Origin: a virus
IMG/VR virus record: IMGVR_UViG_3300030098_001508
Coordinates: 1-20,451 of that record
Length of the DNA: 20,451 nucleotides
Strand: one strand, 5' to 3'
The notes under the pieces were generated by a model. The model saw only the letters and a list, made by a program, of their open reading frames with translations. It was not told where the DNA came from and ran no database searches. Positions 8,074 through 16,561 of this stretch are shown in pieces. How positions within the stretch are numbered: position 1 is the first letter of the stretch; each line of letters starts with the position of its first letter. The position numbers and the translations under genes are program-made.

Positions 8074-8919
8074 TTAGCCAAATATTGACAATCCCAACTT
8101 TTTAGCAGCTGTTCTTGCCATGTCTGTTGTTACTGCAGGATCTCCTGCATTGTATCTATCGATAACATCCTCAGAGTTTGTAGGTGCAACATCAGCAGCT
8201 GGAGACGCACCAGTCATTTGTTGTCCTGGAGTATTTGATTGGATTGATTTCTCCAACTTATTTATCCTAGACAATGCCTTTGCGTGTCTTTCCATAGCAA
8301 CAGGATCAGAAAAGTCTTGTAGCTCGGTGTATGGTACTTGGTGTTGTGATGCCAATTCATACGCTTTAGCAAGTTGTGTTCTTGAATTTAATTCTTGTTC
8401 AACTTGTCTTTGCCTAGCTAATACACTATCTGCTTGAACTTTTGCCATGTAAGCTTCTTTTGCCATAGCAGCATTACGAGTAGCTTCTTGTTTAGCTGTG
8501 CTTTCATCAAATCCTCTATCAATGTACTGTTGATAAAGTGTATTTGTATAATTAGCAACCTCTGCATTCAAATTGTTTGCATTAGTTTGTTGTTCAGCTA
8601 AAGCTCTAGCTTGTTGCTCTTTTTGTAATTGCTGTCTCATCTCTGCTATTTGTTTATCTGTAGCAGATTGATATTTTCTCAACTCGTCTTGTGCTGTAGG
8701 TTGTTTACTTACAGTTTCTGAAGACTGGGTTTGAGGCTCGGATTGAGGGGAAACCTCGATAGACGAGTCAGCTGTTTCATTTAAATCCTGAGTAGTTTCT
8801 GCAACCTGCTCTGTAGGAGTTACCTCTTTAGCTGGTGCTTGCGTTTCATCAAGACTCAAAGGAACGTCAGTAACTTCCACCTGAGATTCCTGTCCTGGAT
8901 CATTTTGCTCTGTAACCAT
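8074..8919 (-). CDS. Capsid scaffolding protein
   Basis: 281 residues. Residues 1-75 are acidic and disordered (many Glu, Asp, Gln, Ser). Residues about 78-190 form a long Gln/Glu/Ala-rich coiled coil (YQSATDKQIAEMRQQLQKEQ and QVEQELNSRTQLAKAYELAS). The C-terminus is a short basic helix (MARTAAKKLGLSIFG), the part that contacts coat protein in known scaffolds such as those of P22 and T7. Its size, composition and location immediately before the capsid gene are all characteristic. A GGAG ribosome site precedes the ATG at 8919, and a predicted promoter lies in the 97-nt gap upstream, so scaffold and capsid could be transcribed more strongly than the genes before them. Confidence 0.82.
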   Translation of the reverse strand: MVTEQNDPGQESQVEVTDVPLSLDETQAPAKEVTPTEQVAETTQDLNETADSSIEVSPQSEPQTQSSETVSKQPTAQDELRKYQSATDKQIAEMRQQLQKEQQARALAEQQTNANNLNAEVANYTNTLYQQYIDRGFDESTAKQEATRNAAMAKEAYMAKVQADSVLARQRQVEQELNSRTQLAKAYELASQHQVPYTELQDFSDPVAMERHAKALSRINKLEKSIQSNTPGQQMTGASPAADVAPTNSEDVIDRYNAGDPAVTTDMARTAAKKLGLSIFG

Positions 8920-8986
8920 AAATTTTTCTCCAAACTACGCCACCTTAGTAAAGATAACGAAATTTATTTATTTAGAATTACTATAA

Positions 8987-9016
8987 ATAATAAACTACAA
9001 AGTGCTAGTTTGGCAA
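8987..9016 (-). promoter_or_regulatory. Predicted sigma70-type promoter for scaffold/capsid genes
   Basis: On the minus strand TTGCCA (9011-9016) matches the -35 consensus in 5 of 6 bases and TATTAT (8987-8992) matches the -10 in 5 of 6, separated by 18 bp. The -35 begins right after the stop of the 1763-aa gene, and the predicted transcript starts near 8980, about 60 nt before the scaffold start. This is the largest gap inside the gene cluster, which supports a real control point. Not experimentally shown. Confidence 0.55.
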
Positions 9017-12000
9017 CTATTCTCGATCTTGTATCTCTGCACCTTTGTACGTATAGTCACTTTTTTGTTTAGTTGCAACTGCTCGTAACTGTTCATCTGT
9101 ATAACCTAAACCACCATCTGCAACTGGTCTTCTTATTAACTTTAGTAGTAATGAATGTAAACCTTGATTTGCATCTATACCATATAAGTCTTTCAATTTA
9201 TATTTATTTTTATTTATAGCTATAAGTAAATCTTCTGCACCATTATCAAGATATTGTCTTCTGTTCTTCCAGTTATTTAATTTAAGTTTTTGGTCTGGTG
9301 GTAAACTTTCTTCAAACTTATCTCTTTCTTCACCTATTGCTGTCCAATCATAAACATTTCTAGGATCTGTAGTTCTTTTAGGACTAATCAAATGATTGTC
9401 TATTATTGCATAATATTCATTCAACATAATATCATCAGGCAATGTTGACTCATCTCCTGTGTAATTACCTATGTCATTATTAATTCTATATTCTTGTAAT
9501 GCTATATACTCGTCATCTTTTTCATCATATAAATTATCTACAAATTCTTGTATAAGATATTTTACTTTACCAAAATCTCTTTTACCTTCTCTATGAATTT
9601 CTTCTGGATTAAGTAATTTCCTTACAAGTTCATCTGTATAATACTTAACATTGTTTGCTGTAATAGTTTCTTTTTTTTCTCTTGTAAGAATATACTTAGA
9701 ATAGTTATTACCTCTTGCAGCTTTACCAGATTCTATTTCAAGCAAAGTTTCTTTAAACTCTGGATCACGTTTTATTTTATCTTTTTCTATGGTAGAAAGT
9801 TCATCATATTCCTTTTTATAAAATTTTGCTGCTGCGTTGTTTCTTATATCTCTAGTGTAATTTCCTCTAAGATTGAAACCTGCAGAATCAATAATGTTAC
9901 CTGTGTTTGATAATCTTGTTGATTGTCTATCACCTATTATTTCTTCTCCTGAAGGTATTGAAACAGGACCAAGATTAAATCCTGGCATATTTCTTACAAG
10001 ATATTCTTCTATTGGTTCTTGTAAAGATATAGGTGTTAAGGTATCTTGTAATGCTTGATAACCTCTTCCAAAAACAGCAAAAGGTCCAGCATTAGAAATT
10101 TTTTCACCAAAAAAGTTTTCTCCTTTTACTTGACTTAAAAAAGCACCAACCGGAACAGATACTCTACCTTCTACCCAACTAAATGGATCTAATATTCTTA
10201 TTGCTGTATCTAACTGTCCAACTAAATCAAGAGATGCACTAGTTCCATCTTTGCCTAATCCTGGTATATCAGGTGATGCAAACCTTGTATTATATCCAAT
10301 AGGTAATGGTCCCCAACTTGTTTTACTAACTGGACTGTACCTATCTTTAGGCAGGGGTTTACCAGTTGAAGCATAATGAATAGCATTAGCTGTAAGTATT
10401 AAAAATAGATATTGTCCTATTATATTTGTTGCATATAACCTAGAGTTTTCATCACTAACTTTACCAACTCCAGGTATTTTATTTATCATCTCAGTAAATT
10501 TTTTATCGTTTAGTTTTTTTCCTGTTAGTCTACCTGTTGTTCTGATTGCCATTTCAGGACCAAGTGTAAGCAACGCTTTTAAGCCTCTTATTTGCTGACG
10601 AATAATACCCTCTGATTCACCAAGTGAAAACATCCAACGAGTTAGAAACCATCGAACAGGTTGATTATGTATACGAGATTGAGATGCTGGAATAGAAGAG
10701 TATTTCATGTTAACAAAGTTAGTTGCTGCACTAATAACTTGTTGATTTGTGTAATTTGGATTACTTGATATTATTTGTGGTATTACCCTTTCTATTTCTG
10801 TTTTTATTGCAAAAGGATATACTCCATTAAACAAACCATCTCTTGACCATCGTTCTAAATTTCCTAATGTTTGTTTTCCAAGTTTAGGAAATTTTTTTAG
10901 TACATTAGTTTCTTCTACTACTTCACTAATTAGTTTGTCAAATTCTTTACCTGCAAAAATAGTTCTATCTTCTATATTCAAACCACCTTTTAAAATATCT
11001 CTGAAGGTAATAGGTTCTCTATCTTTTCCTTGATATTTCATCCACTTTGGTTGTTCTTTTCCTGTATAGTATTTTCCTAGAACATCTTTTGTATCATCTA
11101 ACAAAGCATCTTTGATACCATTTCTTGCAGCATTTCTTATCCTTACATTTGCTATACCATAAAATGACCTAGGTACATCATATGCAGCGTTAAGTGCTAA
11201 TTTAAATTGACTTGGTTCTCCAAGAATACCTCGTGTAAAAGCATCTACAAATGCACCAATACTACCAATTAAACTTCTCCCTAAAAAGTCGACATCTTGA
11301 AATACGCTTGCTAAAAGTTTTGCTCTTTTAGGTACAAATACTGCATTGTCTACATATTTATTCACATCTATATTGTCAAGATATTTTACTTTTATGTTTG
11401 GTATTTGAGATTCCACTTTAAAAATTTGTTCTATTTTATTTGCAATTTCACTCTCTACTATCCAACTATCTACCATTATTGTTTTACCATCTTCAGTTCG
11501 TATTGGTTTTCCTTTAAAGCCTGGTAAGTTTGGTATTCTAAATCCTGTTTCTATTTCAGGTTCTCTATCTACTGGATCTATTTCATATCTTCTTGATTTA
11601 GTTAATTCATATCTTTTTAGTGCATCTTTTAAAAATTGTTGGAATCTAAAATTCTCACCTTTACCATTAGAGATAGCTATCTGTTGAAATATATTCCAAG
11701 ACAAAGGTTCAAATCCAAGTTGCCTCATATCATCATAACTGTACATATTTCTTTCGTCTGTAAAACCTGGTCTTCTTCCAAAATTAGATTTAGCTTTATT
11801 CTGAAAATAAGCATCTACATTTTGATTGGCTTTTTTTGCTTCTTCTAAAAATTCTTTACTTGGTTTCCACCCTCTGCTAATATAATAATCTTCTGCATTC
11901 TCAGCTAACTTTGGATCAAAATCAAACCTTTTTAATTCTTCTACATGAACTTCATTCCATGCTGTGTTATAAACATCAACATAATTTTCATCCACATTGT

Positions 12001-14308
12001 TTTCTCGTAAGTATCTTCTAACATCATTATTCAAATATTTTTTCCTACCATCTACCATTGAAGTTCCAAGTTCTAAACCTTCTTGAACTACATCATCTGC
12101 AATCCTTGCTTCTCCATGTAGAAGTCTCAACAACACATCTGTGATTCTTTTATCTTCGTCTGTAACAGCTACACGTTGACCTTGGAATTTTTTTCCCCAA
12201 CCTAATTTTTCATATACCTTATTATTATTTCTTAGACTTTGTTTTATAAGTAAAGTTGCAGCATTAAGTTTAGATTCTAAATTAATAATTAATCGTCTTC
12301 CTAATGTTTCATCTTGTAATACTCCATCTTCTAATGCTTCTATTAATTCATTTTCAACATTAGGATCACTTGCATCATCTATTACTTTTTGTGACGCATT
12401 ATCTGGATCTTTAGGTCCACCTGGATTAGGTGCATTACTTTCTATGTATGTTGTTTTTTGTTGTTCAGGTGATAGTCTTGCTTTTTGTCCTGGTGTTGCA
12501 TTTATATTTTTCTTTATATTTTTTTTGTTATTCATTATAGTTTCTGAAAACTGACCAGGGCGAATAATATCGTACTCTGCTTGTTGTAACAAATCTTGTA
12601 GTTTAGGTGCAACTACGTCTAAATCTTTTGCAGCTTGATCTTTAAATGTTTGATTTAATATAGTTTTCATTCTATCTATGTAAGCATCAGTTAGAAATTC
12701 TTGTGGTATTCCCATTCTATTTAGAGTAGCTTTTGCTATTAGTGTAGCTTCTGTTCTTTTTGCACGATCTTTAGAACTTGTATATAAAACTTTTATAAGA
12801 TTTTCGTTACCTGGTTCTTTAGTATATTGAATTTTTCGAGAACCATAATTAGGTTTAAAGCTGTTTATTTTTTTGAAGTATGTAGAATCAGCTTGGGCAG
12901 CAGGTGTAAATATTATATTTCCATCTCGTATGTTTTCTTGTACAGGTTGTGAATTAATTATTTGTCTCAAAGGAGATACATCAGGTACATCATTTACGTC
13001 TGGAGATATACCTCTTGTTCCTGGTAATTGTTCTTGAAGTTGTTCTAGTTCTGCTTGTCTTTCTGCTTTTTTTGCTGCACTAATATTTGGATTACTAAGG
13101 TCATCTTCTATTCTTACAATCCTTCGTTGGATTTCTTTTGCTGTATTAGTTGCTGCTTCTTTAGTTGCTCTAGTTTGTGGTTGCCCTTTCGGAACTAATA
13201 CTGTGTCTACGTTTATATTCTTAGAAACATTTGGTAATTGTTTTTCTGCTTCATCTATAATGTTTTGTTGTATAATCTTTTGACCTTCTGTAAGGTTAGG
13301 TTTAGATAATTCTATTTTTGCATCTTGAACACGTTTTTGTATATCATATAAATCATCTGAAGCAGCAAAAGCTTCACCACCATACAAAGGATTTATTCTA
13401 TCTAATATCTGTCCTTCTGGTCTTTGAAAAACTTGTGCAAGTTTTGTGTCACCTAATACTCTTACACCAGGTATTGCAGCAACTGGTCTAGCAGCTAATC
13501 TTCCTGCTGTTCCTGCTAATCTAGCAACGTCTGATAATTCTTCTCCTAAGAAATCTAATCCTAATGCAGATGCAGTATCTGATCGTGTTCGTATTGGTCT
13601 ACCTGTAGGTCTACTTGCACCAGCTGCTCTCAGACCTGCAGCTATGTCTCCTGCTGTATCTGCTGCTCTTACAACATTTTTAGGAACTAATCCCCCTCCA
13701 ACAAATTGTCCTCCTAAAGTACCAACTCTTTCAAAAGTTTCTGGATCACCTATACCTGTAAACTCAGAAAATGTTTTTGCTCCTTGTCCTAATGCCAATC
13801 CTCCTACTACTTCTCCAGGTATAAAGGGTGCTTGTATAGGTAGTGTTGCTATTTCTGCTAATACTCTTGGGTTAGAACCAGCTCGTAATTGTGTTTCTGC
13901 TCTAGTTTCACCTGTAGCTCTGTTAACATTCATCAAGTTTTGTAAACGTATCCTACCATTTTTAACTTGGTCTGCTATAGTTCTACCTGGCAAAGGTCTA
14001 TCTCCACCAATAGATTGAAGTTGTCTTTTTATTACATACAGGTCTTGCTCATCTTTAGGTAAAAAATTTAAATCGTCACCAGTTTCTGCTACCTCTCTAA
14101 ATATCTCTTCTCTAGTAGGTAAACCTTGTGGTCCTTTTCTTGCATTTTCTATTGCATTAAACTTTTTTCCAGTAAGAGGATCTGTCTTTTCTCCTGGAGT
14201 ACCAACTATACTTTGTGCAGCTTCAGGAATATTACCAAAGGCTCTTCCTATAGGATCTGCTACAAATCTGCGAAAGCCTCCTCCTAGTGCTGCTGCTCCC
14301 ATTACCAT
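9017..14308 (-). CDS. Giant internal virion / DNA-ejection protein candidate
   Basis: 1763 residues, the largest gene in the window. The N-terminus is Ala/Gly-rich (MVMGAAALGGGFRRFVADP) and a second Gly-rich amphipathic stretch lies near 160-230 (VGGLALGQG, LGGQFVGGGLVP). Residues about 370-830 are charged and helical, rich in Lys, Asn, Asp and Gln. Hydrophobic segments appear near 1010-1025 (LIGSIGAFVDAF) and 1297-1312 (YLFLILTANAIHYAS). The last 330 residues are again polar (KRDPEFKETLLEIESGK and similar). Very long, helical, mostly motif-free proteins with scattered hydrophobic stretches are typical of proteins packaged in podovirus heads and injected with DNA (for example T7 gp16). I see no lytic transglycosylase or polymerase motif. 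Its place between portal-side genes and the scaffold is unusual. A perfect AGGAGGT lies 5 nt before the ATG. Confidence 0.55.
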   Translation of the reverse strand: MVMGAAALGGGFRRFVADPIGRAFGNIPEAAQSIVGTPGEKTDPLTGKKFNAIENARKGPQGLPTREEIFREVAETGDDLNFLPKDEQDLYVIKRQLQSIGGDRPLPGRTIADQVKNGRIRLQNLMNVNRATGETRAETQLRAGSNPRVLAEIATLPIQAPFIPGEVVGGLALGQGAKTFSEFTGIGDPETFERVGTLGGQFVGGGLVPKNVVRAADTAGDIAAGLRAAGASRPTGRPIRTRSDTASALGLDFLGEELSDVARLAGTAGRLAARPVAAIPGVRVLGDTKLAQVFQRPEGQILDRINPLYGGEAFAASDDLYDIQKRVQDAKIELSKPNLTEGQKIIQQNIIDEAEKQLPNVSKNINVDTVLVPKGQPQTRATKEAATNTAKEIQRRIVRIEDDLSNPNISAAKKAERQAELEQLQEQLPGTRGISPDVNDVPDVSPLRQIINSQPVQENIRDGNIIFTPAAQADSTYFKKINSFKPNYGSRKIQYTKEPGNENLIKVLYTSSKDRAKRTEATLIAKATLNRMGIPQEFLTDAYIDRMKTILNQTFKDQAAKDLDVVAPKLQDLLQQAEYDIIRPGQFSETIMNNKKNIKKNINATPGQKARLSPEQQKTTYIESNAPNPGGPKDPDNASQKVIDDASDPNVENELIEALEDGVLQDETLGRRLIINLESKLNAATLLIKQSLRNNNKVYEKLGWGKKFQGQRVAVTDEDKRITDVLLRLLHGEARIADDVVQEGLELGTSMVDGRKKYLNNDVRRYLRENNVDENYVDVYNTAWNEVHVEELKRFDFDPKLAENAEDYYISRGWKPSKEFLEEAKKANQNVDAYFQNKAKSNFGRRPGFTDERNMYSYDDMRQLGFEPLSWNIFQQIAISNGKGENFRFQQFLKDALKRYELTKSRRYEIDPVDREPEIETGFRIPNLPGFKGKPIRTEDGKTIMVDSWIVESEIANKIEQIFKVESQIPNIKVKYLDNIDVNKYVDNAVFVPKRAKLLASVFQDVDFLGRSLIGSIGAFVDAFTRGILGEPSQFKLALNAAYDVPRSFYGIANVRIRNAARNGIKDALLDDTKDVLGKYYTGKEQPKWMKYQGKDREPITFRDILKGGLNIEDRTIFAGKEFDKLISEVVEETNVLKKFPKLGKQTLGNLERWSRDGLFNGVYPFAIKTEIERVIPQIISSNPNYTNQQVISAATNFVNMKYSSIPASQSRIHNQPVRWFLTRWMFSLGESEGIIRQQIRGLKALLTLGPEMAIRTTGRLTGKKLNDKKFTEMINKIPGVGKVSDENSRLYATNIIGQYLFLILTANAIHYASTGKPLPKDRYSPVSKTSWGPLPIGYNTRFASPDIPGLGKDGTSASLDLVGQLDTAIRILDPFSWVEGRVSVPVGAFLSQVKGENFFGEKISNAGPFAVFGRGYQALQDTLTPISLQEPIEEYLVRNMPGFNLGPVSIPSGEEIIGDRQSTRLSNTGNIIDSAGFNLRGNYTRDIRNNAAAKFYKKEYDELSTIEKDKIKRDPEFKETLLEIESGKAARGNNYSKYILTREKKETITANNVKYYTDELVRKLLNPEEIHREGKRDFGKVKYLIQEFVDNLYDEKDDEYIALQEYRINNDIGNYTGDESTLPDDIMLNEYYAIIDNHLISPKRTTDPRNVYDWTAIGEERDKFEESLPPDQKLKLNNWKNRRQYLDNGAEDLLIAINKNKYKLKDLYGIDANQGLHSLLLKLIRRPVADGGLGYTDEQLRAVATKQKSDYTYKGAEIQDRE

Positions 14309-14313
14309 AAGCT

Positions 14314-14320
14314 ACCTCCT
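14314..14320 (-). promoter_or_regulatory. Ribosome binding site AGGAGGT of the giant protein
   Basis: A perfect AGGAGGT 5 nt before the ATG at 14306-14308. It overlaps the TAG stop (14319-14321) of the 102-aa gene, and it favours the first ATG over the one two codons downstream. Confidence 0.8.
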
Positions 14321-14627
14321 AAAAGTATAAGAATCTAGTTCGTGGTCGGTATCTTCCTGCTTGGTTATATTGTCTTCCCATTTGTGCAAATCGTTCTGTA
14401 AATGGAAAGTCTTGTAAGAAGTTAGTAAATGTTTGGGTAGGCGCACCTCCACCCAATATCTGTTCACCAAGTTGTCCATAGAAAGATGACAACGCATCTT
14501 GATAAATGTTTTGTGCTTCTCTTCTTCGTGTAGGAGTATCTAGTAAACCTTGTCTACCCAATGTTCCAAAGAATGCTGCCCTTGGTTCTTCTTCTAAAAA
14601 TCCTGCAAAGGTTGGATTGATTGCCAT
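14319..14627 (-). CDS. Hypothetical 102-aa protein with two copies of a 21-residue motif
   Basis: 102 residues. The ATG overlaps the stop of the 642-aa gene as TAATG, and the stop overlaps the ribosome site of the giant gene, so it is firmly part of the operon. Residues 7-27 and 67-87 are an internal repeat with the shared pattern F-x-x-F-L-x-x-x-P-x-x-x-x-F-x-x-x-G-R-Q (8 of 21 identical). A helix with YQDALSSFYGQLGEQI lies between them. The C-terminus is basic and aromatic (RYRPRTRFLYF). I do not recognise the family. Repeated aromatic/GRQ motifs suggest two identical contacts with a partner, plausibly the neighbouring 642-aa protein or the head interior, but that is a guess. Confidence 0.65.
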   Translation of the reverse strand: MAINPTFAGFLEEEPRAAFFGTLGRQGLLDTPTRRREAQNIYQDALSSFYGQLGEQILGGGAPTQTFTNFLQDFPFTERFAQMGRQYNQAGRYRPRTRFLYF

Positions 14628-16555
14628 TATAAACCAAACCTTCCAGCTGCAAAGTCTAAGAAGTTTACTGGACCACCACCTGCTCTTGCTCTTCTATCTG
14701 CTTCCAAAATATAATCTCCAAAAACATCACCTTGTTCTACGTTTCCAAATATACGTCTAGCAAAAGGTGAATATTTACCTCTTTGTGCTGCTCTTAGTAA
14801 ATCTATGGCAGCTCCTGTTTCAGATGCACCTCTTGGTGCAAATAAAGTTGGTGAAGCTAATGCTGCAGCACCACCTAAATCTTGTCCTCTTAAGAAATTA
14901 ATATCTTCTAAAGCTTGTTGATAACCTGTTTGTAATCCTGTTGATTGCTGTCCAAGATTTCTTAGATAATCACTAAATGTGCCTGTTGTACCAGCTCTTG
15001 GTTCTCCTCTAGCAATATTGGCTATTTGTGCAGCTTCAAATGCAGGAGTTAATCCAAATGCCTGTCTTTCTAAAAATGAACCTAATGGTCCACGACCTGT
15101 TCCAAATTGAGGACCATACAAATTACCTAATGCACTTCGTATTGCTGCTGTTCCTGACACTTCTTCTAAATTTCTTGGTGTCATCTCACCAAATGGTATT
15201 CGTGGTTGAGGAGTCATTTGTACTCCACCACCAGTAGTACCAGTAGGACCTGTAGGACCTGTAGGACCAAATGCACCAAACTCTTGGTCAGCATCACCAC
15301 TTCCTCCCATAAAAGCATTAAGAGCATCTAACCCAGCATCACCAGTCAAACCACCAGCTCCTCCTGTTCCAAAAGGATCAAAAAGCGCTCCGAAACCACG
15401 CCCCATAGATGGATCTAGTCCACTTAATGCTGGATCAACAAATGGTCCTTGTTTAGCGTTCAAAGCATCTATTTCAGCTTGCATACTATTTATTATTGCT
15501 AAAACTTCTGGACTTAGAGAACCATCTCCTCCACCAGTTGTTAAACCTCCTATAGCACCATCACCTTCGTCTATATCTGTTGGATCAAAAGCAGGTAGAC
15601 CATACCCTGTTGCACCTAATACATTACTCATGGCTTCTCTCTCTGCCATAGGATCTAAACTAGCAATAAATTCATCAAAACTACTTCCACCTGGATCAAA
15701 CGCACCACCTCCTGTTGTCAATCCCCCTATATTACCTGTTCCCTCGTCTATTGCTGGTATTCGTGTTGTTTGTGGTAAACGAATTTCGTCTTCTGCTAAA
15801 CCAGCTAATTCATCTGTAGTTGTTCCAAATTGAGGTTGAAATTGAGCAGCTCTAACAACAGCATCAGCATCAGCTTGCTGTGATTGAGTAAATTGTCTTG
15901 CTTTTTCATTTGATACTGTTTCACCAAAATTGTATTCATCTATTTCGTCTTCAGTTACTAATGATGCAAGTTTTCTTGCCTTCTGTCTTTCTGCTTCTCT
16001 ATTGATTGCTGCAATATCTGATTGTTGCAAATCTGATAAGTCTCTTGCATTTACTTCATTTGTTACTTCTGTTGCAACTTCTTTGTTATTAGGTAAAACA
16101 TCATTACCTAAAGTTTCTAATTCTGATAAAAGATCTGGGTTTGCTCTTCTAATTTCTTGTTCATAAGCTCTAGCTTTAGCCAAAGCTTCAGCAGCTTTTA
16201 CAGCAAATAATCTTTCTTCTCTACCTTCTCGCAATCTTGCAAATGTTAACATCTCGTCTGCAAGTCTATTTTCAGTTTCGTTTTTTATAAGCTCTTGTCT
16301 TGGAGTTTCATCGCCCTCAATAATAGTATCAAGTAATCTATTTATTTCTTCTTGCCTTGCTATTTGCGCTCTTAAATCTACATCAGCTGCAGGTCTAAAA
16401 GATTCTCTGTCTGCTTCTGTTGCTCTACCTATTCTTGAACCTAGTCCAGCAAGTGACCTTGCTTCTGCTTGTGCAGCTCCAGCTGTAGGTGCTTCAACTG
16501 TAATTGTGTCTAACTCTCCATCAGGAAGAGTAATGCTTACATTATAAATTGCCAT
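14627..16555 (-). CDS. Hypothetical 642-aa virion-associated protein, coiled coil plus Gly-rich repeats
   Basis: 642 residues, family not recognised. Residues 1-45 form a compact beta-type start (YNVSITLPDGELDTITVEAP). Residues about 50-230 are a long charged coiled coil (IARQEEINRLLDTIIEGDE; AAEALAKARAYEQEIRRANP). The central third is Gly/Asp-rich and contains a 16-residue repeat at 269-284 and 328-343 (IDEG-x-G-x-IGGLTTGGG) and a collagen-like GPTGPTGPTGTTGGG at 430-444. Residues about 500-642 are helical and end FLDFAAGRFGL. Located between the portal and the presumed ejection protein, it may be an internal or portal-associated virion protein. The ATG follows the portal stop by 6 nt with GGGAGGA at the end of the portal gene. 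Confidence 0.6.
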   Translation of the reverse strand: MAIYNVSITLPDGELDTITVEAPTAGAAQAEARSLAGLGSRIGRATEADRESFRPAADVDLRAQIARQEEINRLLDTIIEGDETPRQELIKNETENRLADEMLTFARLREGREERLFAVKAAEALAKARAYEQEIRRANPDLLSELETLGNDVLPNNKEVATEVTNEVNARDLSDLQQSDIAAINREAERQKARKLASLVTEDEIDEYNFGETVSNEKARQFTQSQQADADAVVRAAQFQPQFGTTTDELAGLAEDEIRLPQTTRIPAIDEGTGNIGGLTTGGGAFDPGGSSFDEFIASLDPMAEREAMSNVLGATGYGLPAFDPTDIDEGDGAIGGLTTGGGDGSLSPEVLAIINSMQAEIDALNAKQGPFVDPALSGLDPSMGRGFGALFDPFGTGGAGGLTGDAGLDALNAFMGGSGDADQEFGAFGPTGPTGPTGTTGGGVQMTPQPRIPFGEMTPRNLEEVSGTAAIRSALGNLYGPQFGTGRGPLGSFLERQAFGLTPAFEAAQIANIARGEPRAGTTGTFSDYLRNLGQQSTGLQTGYQQALEDINFLRGQDLGGAAALASPTLFAPRGASETGAAIDLLRAAQRGKYSPFARRIFGNVEQGDVFGDYILEADRRARAGGGPVNFLDFAAGRFGL

Positions 16556-16561
16556 TTTATT

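Noticed and set aside
7569-8105. 178-codon plus-strand frame opposite the capsid gene
   Set aside because: It is the antisense of a well-supported capsid gene, has Ser-rich composition expected from the complement, and no ribosome site or recognisable domain.
13446-14018. 190-codon plus-strand frame opposite the giant gene
   Set aside because: Its Pro/Ala/Ser-rich product mirrors Gly/Ala-rich codons of the opposite strand; no ribosome site and all neighbours point the other way.
14312-14497. 61-codon minus-strand frame overlapping the 102-aa gene
   Set aside because: It is out of frame within a gene that has coupled start and stop signals on both sides, and it has no ribosome site.
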